From the NCBI GenBank assembly GCA_027625915.1, contig JANTQA010000032.1, positions 14,338,001 through 14,402,000 on the forward strand: a stretch of DNA of 64,000 bases, read 5' to 3'. Below, piece after piece: positions 24,337 to 35,549 of the stretch (the stretch's first letter is position 1; each line of letters opens with the position of its first letter). Position numbers and translations under genes: made by a program. Under the pieces are notes generated by a model. The model worked only from the letters and a program-made list of their open reading frames with translations. It made no database searches and was not told the origin of the DNA. This stretch comes from Anaeramoeba flamelloides. Its lineage: Eukaryota; Metamonada; Anaeramoebidae.

Positions 24337-26217
24337 AAAAAAATTTTTTTTTACAACATTGTTTTTCAGTGAGAATAAAAATAAAAATCATTTTTAGGAG
24401 ATGTTTAAAAAAAATATTTTTTTCTCAAAGTGACCAATTTTTAGTACATTTGAAAAAAATTTTGAAAAAAAATTTTTATATACATTTTTTAAAATTTTCA
24501 TTTTTGAAAAAAGTCAAAAACACCCAATTTATATTCTAAATATTTTCGAAACCACTAACCCTCATAAAGTTTAAATTTTAGAACTTTATAAAAAAAATAA
24601 AAATAAAAAATTTTTCAAAAATTTTTCCGCGTTAAAAAAATGAGTTTTTAATTAAATTTTTGGGAAATTTTTACCACTTTTTTACATTTTTTTCTTCTTT
24701 AAATTAAGTTACAATGTTTTAGAAAACTTTGTTTGTAGCTAAATAAACCATTTATAAATTCATATTCTCTCTAAATTTAATTTTAAAAATCAAATCATCT
24801 TAAGTCATTAAATCAGATTGATTAATTTAAACTTTCACTTCAAAAAACTGATCATCTTATGTTAGTTATTATTTCTGCACTTCTTTACAAAATCAATTTT
24901 GAAGCTTTTACTGGTGTGGTTTTGATTTCAATCAGTTAATAAAATTTCAAAAGGCCTAATTTAAAAATTGATTTCAAGTTTCTTTTTTATTTCAATAGTG
25001 TTTCCAGTTAGAATAAAAAAATGCAAAAAATGACAAAATTTTAAGTTTCTTTTCTGTTTCTTTGAAGTTTATTTTTTATTTATAATCTTTCTGAAATGAA
25101 AATTGTTTCTTTTTGTTTCTATATGGTTGATTTTTTGTTAAAATCAACACAATTTGTTGTGATGTGTAAAAAAGAAAATTTAAATAAATCATGCAACATT
25201 TCAAATCTTTAATTCAAAAAATCAGCTTAAATTATTCATTAATACCCTTTTTAGAATTGGGGGCTTTGGGGATTTATTTTATTTCTTGGGATGTGAGAAT
25301 TTTGGAAAGCTGACTGAAAATATTGATCTTTTTCTTTTTCAATTAACAGTAAAATTATTTATACTGTTGGCTTGTAAAACTTCAAAATCATTGTTTCGAA
25401 AAGTGTTTGCTTTTTTTTTTTGAAAACTTGAGTGGTTTTTAACAACTATTTTGGGAATTCACCAAATTCACTTTGTAGAATTTGTTCCAATCTCATTTAA
25501 AATGATAATAAATAATCACTAAAGATTCTTCAATTTGGATCAAAAAATCATTTTACTGATAATTGAATTTTAAACGGGAAAAATATTCACTTCTTTTTCA
25601 ATATTTTTCCTTTTTACAATTGAGTTCTCATAGAAGTAGGTTGTAATTTTTCGATCGATATGTTGGAAAAAAGAGATTAAAAGAAAAGAAATTTTTTTCC
25701 CATTTTTAATTGAAATACCAGTACAATGATTTTTTAAATGAAAAATGAACAATAAATTTTGAAATACATCAACTCGAACGACCCCTTTTAAGGAACTTGA
25801 AAATGAAATTGAAAAATAACCACGATCTGCAAAATTCAAAAACACTTCTCAATAAATAACACTAACTTTAAAAGATCACACTGTCAATGAGTTTTGGCCA
25901 TTGGGTTCTGTTGAATTATTACATTGCCTCCACAAACCTTTTTTAATTATTACAAAGGCTTGAGATTTTGAAATTTTTTTTTGTTCTTGTTATTATGGTT
26001 TTTTCTCAATTAAGGACTATCTGAATTTGATTCTCTGTGAGCATTGAAATACAAAGCAGTAAATAGATTAAGACCTTTAAAATCGAGTGAATTGAGGGAA
26101 AGTCAAAATATTGCCAATTTTTAGCAATTTAAGATTGTGACTAAAATCATTTATTGATCCAAAAATTTTTCGAAAAATCCCAACAAAGTAAGGCAAAAAT
26201 AAAAAGCTATTTTTTTT

Positions 26218-26322
26218 GATATTGGGAAAATGTCACTCCACTTTCTTTTCAAATGGGTGGCTACATTCACCACCAACTCTAACATACTTCAATATAAAGT
26301 GGAGTGACATTTTCCCAATATC
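26218..26322. repeat. Perfect 27-bp inverted repeat (105-bp hairpin element)
   Basis: Arms 26218-26244 and 26296-26322 are exact reverse complements over 27 bases (GATATTGGGAAAATGTCACT plus seven more), around a 51-bp spacer. A perfect long arm in otherwise drifting AT-rich DNA points to a recent insertion or to selection on the hairpin. Confidence 0.9.
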
Positions 26323-28359
26323 CTTTTGGAAGTTGAAAATTTTGAGTGAAAAATTTGGATTTGGAAAGTAAATTTTTTTTGTCTTCCTCAAAAACAACCT
26401 AAATTTTACGTTTTAACAAGATCTATTGACTCAACATTCTTTTGAGTTTATAATTCGTGTTGTGGGTATAAAAGCAATAGCCACTGGGAATAAAATTTGA
26501 AACATCCTTAAATCTCCCCCCATAATTAAGAGAAAATTATTTACTCTATTTGGCTTTGGTATAGAAACCCCTTTAACCAATCCACAAAAAAACTTTAGAT
26601 TTTTTTGACCACTTTTTTGACAAAATTTTTCTTTTTTAAACCGATTCTCTCAGAAACCCAATTGATGATCTCAAGGAAAATTGTAATGGACTGTGTGGGA
26701 AAGGTTTTGAAGAATTTTGTATGACACAATCTTATGTAAATTTAATTTGGAAAAATTGGATAGTTTTTCAAAAAAAAATTTTAAATTGAGAAAAAATATC
26801 TTTCAATTTTAGGAAATTGGGAATTTTAATCGACTCAATAAATACTAAAGCAATTAAGGAACCTTTATATCACATATCTTTGTTTGGTAATAAGAAAGGT
26901 TAAATCGTATAAAAATAGAGATCGTTCCACCATTTATGTCATTTTTTAAAACCCTCTCAACTTAACTCCCAATCGTAAAATTAAAACTTGAAACTTCCAA
27001 ACAAGGGTTTAGTGTTCTAAAAAGTGTTTTCAGAGAAATTTTATCAAAAATCAGATTTCTCCCTTCCTTTTTTTCAATTTGTGATCTAAGAACCGATGAA
27101 TTTTGTAAAAATTTTTCAAATTTAGTAAAATTTTGACATTTTTTCATCAAAGATATTGCTTGCAAACAATTTGGGAGATTTAAAAACCTTTGATAACACT
27201 TTAATTAAGACACTGAGCAATTGATTTTCAATTGTAAACATAGTCCTTAGATAAATTGTGTGAAATAATTGCAGTTTTGAGATTGAAGTTTTTTCCTACA
27301 AGATGACCGATATTAAATTATACATAGTTTTGTAAAAATAGAAATTAAATTCCCACTCTTAATACAAATTGTTTTATTTAAAGCAAAAAATAAAAAATTA
27401 TCAAGGGCCAAGAATTAAATAAGAACTTCAACAACAATATTATCATTTTAGAACCTCGAAATATCATTTTTTTATAATTTCAAAAATTATTAGGAATATT
27501 ATCACTAAAATTTCATACAAAAAGAAAAAAATCAAGTTGAGTGTGTAGGACCACAAAATTTCCACTAAAAATTGGTTTAAATAGGTTAAAAAAGGCGGAA
27601 AAAAGCCAAGAATAAAATCTAAACAACAAGAACAAGAATCCCATTTTTAAACAATAGGATATCATTTTTTCATTTGAAAAGTCGAAGGAATATTTTAAAT
27701 AAAATCAAATAAAAAGAAAAAAAATAAAACTGCAAAAGTAAAAACACTAAAATTTTCAGATAAAGTTGGTTAAATCTGATAGAAAATCATTTTACATTGA
27801 AACAAAAAATATCTGATTTTTTACATATAGATTTTGTATATTTTATGAATTCGAATATTTTATTGGAATCAAAAAACGTTCATGAAGTTGAAGGTAAACC
27901 TCTTTTTTTAATTTCTTAAGCACTTTCTTTGGTAATTTCTAGCAACAAATAGAATGAAATTGAGTTCTTTAATTTGTTCTTTCAAATTGATCATCTTGTA
28001 ATTAATAAAAACAATTGAATGATGATATAAAATCATTAAAAAAGAGATAATTTTAACAGTATGGTATACAATGTTATTAGATTATGGGGTGTACCATTGA
28101 TGGTCAAATGTCTGTTTGAATATCAAGTAATACACAATTAGTTACTTTCTTGCTAAAATTAACATTATTATTTTAAGTGTGGTATGATAATTATTACTGT
28201 CTTCTTTCAATTAATAAATGTAAAATTTTTCTTTAAAGCTCCCAAAATATTACAGTCAATTATTTGATTCAAAAAAACCCAAGATCTAACTCAAAAAAAC
28301 AATTCTAGTGTACAATCACATAATATGGTTTTACTTGCGGTTATTTTCAAATTACAATA

Positions 28360-28515
28360 AATAAATAGTATCTCGAAGTATCAAAAATAAAGAGATCCAA
28401 ATTAATAAAACTCTTGGTTATCATGATCAAATGATCTTTTGAAGATCTCGATTTTATTTTTCATAATTAATATAATAATTGGATAAATATTTGAGAAAAC
28501 CAAATAAAAATATTT
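28360..28515 (+). repeat. Dispersed repeat R4, copy 1 (second copy 34815-34975)
   Basis: Both copies contain TCAAAAATAAAGAGATCCAA, then ATCATGATYAWATGATCTT, then GAAGATCT and TAAATATTTGAGAA at matching spacing. About 75-80% identical by eye. No open frame; ends undefined. Confidence 0.65.
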
Positions 28516-29632
28516 CTTCCTCGATTGGAAAATGGGAGTATTTTTGAAAAAAATCTAAGATTTCTTGATTGTTTTTCTAACTTTTTGTTTGTTTGACAAA
28601 ATTTGTAAAGTGCATCATTAAAAACTGAAATTTGAATTTTTTAAACGGAATTTCTTCTTATTTTTTATTACTCTGTTTTTCAGAAAGTTAGTTATCATAT
28701 TTTTTTATATCAGTTAATAATGATGAAAAATCTTTACTAATGATCTTCTTGAGAAGTGATAGATTTAGAAGAAAATCAACAAACAAAATATCTAAAAATA
28801 CAATTTCATCATTTTTCCTTAATTTTTCAATAACTTTTCAATTTTGATTTGACTGTTTAAAGTTTGATTGGTTTGTAAATAAATAATAAAAAGTTGAAGA
28901 TTTAACTGATTTTTCAATTTTTTCAAGAAAAATTAAATTTTGGGGATAATGAAATAAATCCAATAATAACAAATTAACAAAATCCAAGAAAAATGGATTG
29001 TACTTCCGAATCATATGAATAATCAACTCTAAGGAGCTTTACATAAATACTTCTTAACAAAATAAATTCGAATTATTTTGTAATTTTTAATGAATTTTTG
29101 GTAGATTTGGGATATCAAATTAATAATCTGAATTTGAAAAACTTTGAAAAAATTCTTTGTTTTTTTTTTTATAATAATATTCCCTGATAAAATACTGCAA
29201 ATTTTTTAAACAAGAACAAGGATTCAATTTCTTATAATAATTTTTTTTTCATCTTGAAATGTGGTTCTTACAAATTTATGGGTGATTCATTTTCTTAGAA
29301 TATCATTTTTTTTTCTTTTTATTTTGATATATTCCTTAACATATAACAGATTGAACTAAAAGTTCTTAAATTTACAATAAAAGATTTGAAATGATATTGA
29401 TGTACTAATTTATTAATTTTATTTACCCCCTATCCAGTTTTTTATCAAACTGGAAGTCAAAATAGTTCAAAGAAATAATAATTATGATATTTTTTTTTTT
29501 TTTATTTTTTTTGATATTCAAAATAATTATTATTCATTTTTCAATTTATTCTAAAGATTTTTATTTTTTTTATTTTTTTAAACTCAAAATTTTATTATTA
29601 CGAACTAATTCAAAACACGCTACCTTAATTTA

Positions 29633-29828
29633 CAGTCAGTTTCACTTTTAAGGCAAAAACTTGCAACGAAATTTAAGGCACAATAAAAATCTCAAATTAA
29701 GGCACAAAATTCAGATTCTAGTAAAATAAATTGTAAAAAAAAAAATTACAAATTTTGTGCCTTAATTTGAGATTTTTTTGTGCCTTAAATTTGGTTGAAC
29801 GTTTGTGCCTTAAAAGTGAAACTGACTG
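29633..29828. mobile_element. Mariner-type MITE M1, copy 2 (TA-flanked palindrome)
   Basis: 196 bp, ends CAGTCAGTTTCACTTTTAAG and CTTAAAAGTGAAACTGACTG, flanked by TA. It differs from copy 1 at only a handful of positions, including in the central A/T loop, so both insertions look young compared with other repeats here. Confidence 0.93.
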
Positions 29829-30589
29829 TATTAATAATAACCTTCAAAGAATTTTGTTAATTTTATGATAAAATAATAAATAAAAAAATTATATTTATTG
29901 AAATTATATTTTATTTTGGATGAATTTTAACAAATATTGAAAAACGAGAAAAATAAAATTTATTTTTTATATTAAAATTAAAAATTTAATATCAAAAATG
30001 TTATAGAACTACAATTCAAGGAATAGAAAAAAATTAACAAAAAAAAAAACAAAAAAAAATTGAAAAATAATTTCATTTAATATATTGGAATTAAATAAAT
30101 AGAAAAAGTAATCAAGTATAATTTTTTAAAAAATATATAAAATAACTCTATGATATTAAATATTACTGAAAGATAATAAAATAATCTTCATAACATAGAA
30201 TATTTCTGGGGTTTGAATTTTGTTGTTGGTAATAATTTAAAAACAATCTTTGTGATAATTGATTTTGATAATCTAAATAAATACAGATCTTGGAAAAAAA
30301 AATTTCTGTTTATATTGCTACTTATTTAATTAATTTTTTTTTTTTTTTTTGATATCTAAACTATCTCCAAATCTTTTGACTCTCGTTATAATGTTAATTG
30401 AGGTTTTTTTTTCTAGGATTTTTATTACCATATTCATATGAAAAAATTATTTACAAATTTGAAGTCATCATCATTTTTTCTATTATTTTTCAAATTTTTG
30501 TTTTTTTTTTTGTTTTTATAAATTTGAAAATGTTTGTTTTAATTCCATTTCTTTTTTTCTTTCTCTGGTTGTTAGGAAAATTTTTCTTT

Positions 30590-30985
30590 TTCTATTTGTT
30601 TTTGATTTTTTTTTTTTGCAAAAGATCAAGTGAAAAAAAAAAAAGATCTTTAAAAAGACTAATAATCATAAAGAAAATTTAGACTCTGTAAGATCTTTTA
30701 AAATGAATTTAATTATTATTTAAAAATCTAATTGTTACTTTTTTTCAGTGTAAGTAAGAGTCATAAAAAATCTTTAATGCCCATTTTAAAAATTGTGACT
30801 CTTTTTTTTTTTTTAGTTTTTAGTTTTATTTTTTATTTTTTAAAATATCAGGTTATTATAGATTTACAATGATTTAAAAACGAATTTTGAATCAGATTTT
30901 ATTATTTGTTGTTCATGAATACAAACTTTATTTTTTTTTTCAATTTATTATTTCAGGTAAGTCACAAGTTTTGAACCGTGTTTAT
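30590..30985 (+). repeat. Dispersed repeat R3, copy 2
   Basis: Shares GCAAAAGATCA, GACTCTGTAA, TTTTAAAATGAATTTAAT and the closing TTATTTCAGGTAAGTCACAA with the copies at 15540 and 44595. Shorter internally than the 44595 copy. Confidence 0.65.
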
Positions 30986-31212
30986 ATTTTAAAAAGTTAA
31001 AAATTGAAAATAGTTAAAATTAAAAAAAAAAAATCAATTATTTTTTTTTTTTTTTTTTTATTTTTGAAGAGAGAAAATTGCTTTTCTCCTGTGTGCCCTA
31101 ATTTCTAAACTTTTTTTTTAGAAATTTTGTTAAAGAATCACAAATTTTATTATTACTTACTAATGATAATATATATGATGAATTCTTTTTATTAATAATA
31201 TCAGGGATATTA

Positions 31213-31480
31213 TTAATTTTTTTTTTTTTCAAAAAATTCAGATATCCAGATTTTTCGATTTATTTTATAGGCCGGACAGTCCCATAAAAAATGATCGAAA
31301 TCTTCAATGATATCAATATTTAACTTTTCTTTACATAAATCACAATTTTTATTTTTATTTTTACTTGTTACATAAGAGTACCTATTTAAACAATTAGTAA
31401 AATTTCGAAATTTTAGAATTGTTTTTGAAGCTTTCCAGTTTAAATATTTTTGTTGTTTGAAATTGCAATTTTGTTGTTTT
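31213..31480 (-). mobile_element. 3' fragment of a LINE (non-LTR) retrotransposon ORF
   Basis: The minus-strand frame ending at 31213 carries NCDLCKEKLNIDIIEDFDHF followed by LWDCPAYKINRKIW. This is a C-x2-C ... H-x4-C knuckle followed by a basic residue, typical of the C-terminus of LINE reverse-transcriptase ORFs. Only this tail remains: no endonuclease or polymerase motifs lie upstream in frame, so the copy is heavily 5'-truncated. The family cannot be named from the knuckle alone. Confidence 0.6.
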
Positions 31481-31499
31481 ATAATTTTTAGATATTGTT

Positions 31500-31590
31500 G
31501 AACTTTCCAACTAGGTGAATTTTCCAATTTGAACTTTCCAACTAGGTGAATTTTCCAATTTGAACTTTCCAACTAGGTGAATTTTCCAAT
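31500..31590. repeat. Three tandem copies of a 31-bp unit at the 5' edge of the LINE tail
   Basis: Three nearly identical head-to-tail units (AACTTTCCAACTAGGTGAAT plus 11 bases). They fall at the upstream boundary of the LINE fragment, where its reading frame becomes repetitive (LVGKFKLENSPSWKVQ). Could be local slippage or part of the junction. Confidence 0.9.
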
Positions 31591-33214
31591 AAAAAAATCA
31601 ATTATTAAACTAACTCGAACTGTTGGCAAATCGTTTAAATTTTGTAAAAATATTTTTTTAAAAAACTTCTAAAATTTTGCAAAGAAATAAAAAATTATTT
31701 TTTTTTTAAATATCTTTTATATATATTTATATTTAATTATTATAAACAAGGAGCCATTTTTTTTTTTATTTCAAAATAACGTATATATTTTTTTTTAAAT
31801 ACAGTTAATCGCATCGAAAAAAAAATATTCGTTAATCTTTTGAAAGAAAAATATCAATAACTATTGTTATTTTTTGATTTAAATAATAAAAAAGAAAAAG
31901 AAAATTAAAAAAACTCCTTTTCATTTCTCTTTTTTTATTTTTTCTTGTTTCTGTTACATTTTTCATAAAATAAAAACACAAAGCAAAGCAAATTATACAA
32001 ATCACGATATATTAATAATGTTCTTTTAATATTTTTTTTTCTTTCTTTTCCTCTCTATCTAAAATCGAAATGAGAATTTTTAATATCTCCACTCTTTTGG
32101 TCAATTTTATTACACTCGGTTTGGGTGATTGTTTCCCCTAAATCAACTATTTCTTTTTGAAAATGTTGTACTGTTGTTCCTTAGCGACCGTTATTTTTTT
32201 TTGACATCAAATTTTGATGTTAATATGTATTTTTAAATCTAGGAATATAAGAAAACTTTTATTGAAAAAAATTTCCTAAATGAGTTGAGATGAAAAATAT
32301 TCTCCCACTCTGATTTGGGAAAATAAATTCATTTTTTAGAGTTTTTTTTATGTCATTTCAGAATATATTTTCAAAGTTTAGATTTATTTTAGGCTCTGAA
32401 AATTTATTTTTTGAAAATTATAAAATATTCATGAATATTGGCTTATTTCTGAATTTTTTTTTCAATATAAGTTTTCTTATTCTTAGATTTAAAAATACAT
32501 ATTAACATCAAAATTTGATATTGAAAAAAAAATCCACGGCAGCTTTTCGTAGACTTTAGACTATCTTCTGACAATAAAACCTCATCTGAGTAATCATTTA
32601 TATTCTTTAAGTTCTTATAGCTAGAAAATATATTTGAATTATTTAACATTAAAAAAGGCAAAAAAAAAGGTAATTTCAAAAAGAAATGAAAACAAAAAGT
32701 AATTTCTTTTTTATATATGGCTGATTTAAAAAGGAAAAAGACTCTATTTTTCTTGATCACTTAACCAATTTTCGATAATTTTGCCTGACTTCTTCCACCT
32801 TTTTGAAATATTTTTTTTTTGCTTTTGCAACATGTTTGTTTATAATGGGATAATATTGAGATTATGATTACAAGATCATTAATATAACGAAGTTTTGAAA
32901 CATATTTCCCTCTTCATAGCTTTTCTAGACAGTCCTTCAGGGACTAATAAACTAAAAAGCAATCTTCAAGCAAATTTTATTGGCAAATTTAATAAAAATA
33001 TTACCCGATCTTGAAATTGATAATTTGGTGTAAAAATCTGATTACTACAAAGAGTAAACTTAATCTTAATGCTATTTTCAAAAATGAATTATTATTTTTA
33101 AAAGAAAGATCCATTTTTTCTTATTTTGTAAAAGTTCAAATTTCAATATATTCCTGAATTATTTAAAAAAAAATATTTTCTTTAAGAGAAGAAAGAAATT
33201 TTAAAATCTGTAAA

Positions 33215-34135
33215 GGAAGTGTACCAAAATAAACTTTAAAATAAAACCACTTAGTTCTAAAATAACCCAGTTTAAAAAATCTACTTAATTTCAAAAAAAA
33301 TACAAAAAATATTTTAAACTTGAAAAAAATATAATTTTTTGATTCAAAGAACAGTCCAAATCAATTCTTTCTCTTTACTGAATAAAAAAATATCCTAAAA
33401 AAAAACCAAAACATCAAATTAAAAATTCTCCCAAAATAATTTTTTTATTACCTTGAAAATTCAACTTTTTAATCTAAAATATAATTTTTAATTTTATTAT
33501 TGATAATTAATAAGTAATAAATCAACCTTAATCCTTCTGGTGAGTCATTAACAACCCAAAGATTAAATGTATCAAATAGGTTTTACAATTATTTCTTAAT
33601 TCTTTAAAGATTTCCAAACAAATAAAGCCAATTAAAATAAATAAATCTAATAAAAAAAAAAATACTAGATATTACCAAATAACTGATTTTTATACTAAAA
33701 AAAGTTACTATTTTATACTCTTAATGTTTGAAAAAAAAAAATATTGTTTAAATTCTTAAATTTCAAGAAATTTAAAAAATATTTGTGAATAAAATTCAAG
33801 ATCATTTTTTTTTTCATTTTCAAGGATTCCCTATTTAATTTATTTTTATTATATTTTTAGAATAAGATTAAAGATTCAAGGTTACTTGTTCATACCGACT
33901 CTCAGGAATTACTAAAAGTAAAATTTCTTTAAAATAAAAATTTTTTGCAAATTTTTTCTTTTTATGTTTTGATCTGAAAACTAAACTCAAAAGAATCCAG
34001 ATCCTTTTGACTTAAAGTTTCATTGTTAAAAATGAATTCTTATAAAAATGATAACTCAGCTCTCTAAAGTTGATAAATGAAGTTATATATATGGTTTAAT
34101 TGTACCCTTATCTAAATAATTACTCTATTACCTTT
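33215..34135 (+). repeat. Dispersed repeat R2, copy 2
   Basis: Begins AGGAAGTG, like the CIPK-intron copy at 7465, and follows the same landmarks to AAGAGTTACAAGTCC. The palindrome at 34169 starts just after it. Confidence 0.6.
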
Positions 34136-34168
34136 GGTAAAAAAATAAATAAGAGTTACAAGTCCTAT

Positions 34169-34732
34169 AAGGTTTACAATCCCTGAAATTTGAAAAAAGG
34201 ATTATCCTGAGTTGGGTGTAGTAACTTGTTAATTTGGTTCTGATCTGATCCATCTTATCCTTGGTATCGGTTTTATGGTGGTTCAAAATGGCATGTTTTG
34301 GCAATTTAATTTTTAATTTTTCCAAAATCTGAATTGAAGAGTTTAAGATTAATAGATTGGAATGTGGTTTGTGAAGTAATTTAGTTTTTTGTGTTGTAGA
34401 AGAAAAATTTCATTTACTTTTATAAAATCAATCAACTAAATGAAAACAATTAATTTTTTTAAAATTTTCCAAATAAAACCAAATATAATTCAAAATTTCA
34501 ATCAAAACCCACACAAAACACATTTTTTTTTAACTTCACTTCCAAGATATTATTCTTACACTCTTCATTTTGGATTTTTTTAAAAAAAAAATAAATTGTC
34601 AAAAATTGCCATTTTGACCCACTATTAAAACCGATACCAAGGATAAGATGGATCAGATCAGAACTAAATTAACAAGTCACTACACCCAACTCAAGATAAT
34701 CTTTTTTCAAATTTCAGGGATTTTAAACCTTA
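34169..34732. mobile_element. 564-bp foldback element (near-complete palindrome)
   Basis: Outer arms of about 140 bp match strongly: AAGGTTTACAATCCCTGAAA on the left against AAGGTTTAAAATCCCTGAAA from the right end. Both then share GAGTTGGGTGTAGT, ACTTGTTAATTT, GATCCATCTTATCCTTGGTA and CAAAATGGCA. Pairing continues more loosely to the middle near 34440. The small minus-strand open frame at 34128-34325 is only arm sequence. No transposase; a long-arm MITE or foldback. Confidence 0.85.
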
Positions 34733-34814
34733 AATCACAAGAGAAAAAAATTATAATAAATTATTGAAGTAGAGATCTCAAGACAAAAAAACTCCACTGA
34801 TATTTTTAAATTAA

Positions 34815-34975
34815 AAACAATAAATTTTATCTCAGAGTTTCAAAAATAAAGAGATCCAAACTCTGAAAAATCAAGATTATCATGATTATATGATCTTATG
34901 AAGATCTTGGTTTATTTCGACCATTAAGACAATAGTTTAGTAAATATTTGAGAATCTGAAATAAAAAATTTTCAA
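34815..34975 (+). repeat. Dispersed repeat R4, copy 2
   Basis: Partner of 28360-28515 (TCAAAAATAAAGAGATCCAA and ATCATGATTATATGATCTT shared). Lies about 600 bp before the TLC gene start. Confidence 0.65.
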
Positions 34976-35549
34976 TTTTCATTCCAAAATGACAGTAATA
35001 TTCAAAAGAACCAACAAAGAAATTCTCATAAATATTGTTAACATATTAATTTATAATTTATCTTGGGATAATCACGTCAAAATTAATTTATCGATTTTAC
35101 TCATTTTCTCAATAACTTTTTAAGATTATATATTGATATGTTTTCTACCAATATCAAAAGGATTAAAATTGATAGATTTAGACAATTTAATCAATATCCC
35201 AATTAATAACAATTAATGGTTACTTGATAATTTCAATATTTTTCTTAAAAATCAAGATAAAAATTCAAATTTTTCCTTTTTTTAGTTTTATTTTGATTTG
35301 ATCAGAAAAATTAATTAAAAGTTTTTTTATTTTTCAGGGTTAGTCCTTCAAATGGAACTAAAAGATTTTAATTTGCAAAATTTTAGGTTTGACAGTTAAA
35401 AATAAAAATTATTTTTTAATTTTCACTTAACCAAATAACGTTATTCTTCATACAGACGGTTTTCAAAATTATAATTTTTGACAAATACCAAATAAAAACA
35501 AAATTTATTAAAAAAATCAACATTTTTTAAACATTTACTTTTTATCAAA

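Larger units (their letters stand above)
23217..24700. other. AT-rich flank of the transposase with small palindromes
   Basis: No gene seen. Contains a short inverted pair TTGCCCAAAAT / ATTTTGGGCAA (about 23399-23464), the tRNA-like relic at 23831-23908 and the inverted pair at 24125-24336. Beyond 23900 it is long alternating A and T runs, where open frames in both strands are composition artefacts. Confidence 0.5.
24701..35549. other. Repeat-rich region without an intact gene that I recognise
   Basis: About 10.8 kb. Recognised contents are listed separately: a perfect 27-bp inverted repeat (26218), repeat R4 copies (28360, 34815), MITE M1 copy 2 (29633), repeat R3 copy 2 (30590), a LINE tail (31213), repeat R2 copy 2 (33215) and a 564-bp palindrome (34169). 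Weak coding-like stretches occur on the minus strand at 25570-26200 (for example RGYFSISFSSSLKGVVRVDV and VLIYLLLCISMLTENQIQIV) and 26962-27165. I could not join them into a gene. Confidence 0.45.

Noticed and set aside
23901-24539. Open frames on both strands around the A/T runs
   Set aside because: They are almost only Phe, Lys, Ile and Asn and follow alternating A and T runs; no motif is present.
32443-33010. Possible reverse-transcriptase pieces on the minus strand (LRYINDLVIII)
   Set aside because: One short motif-like string in low-complexity sequence, with no supporting motifs in order.
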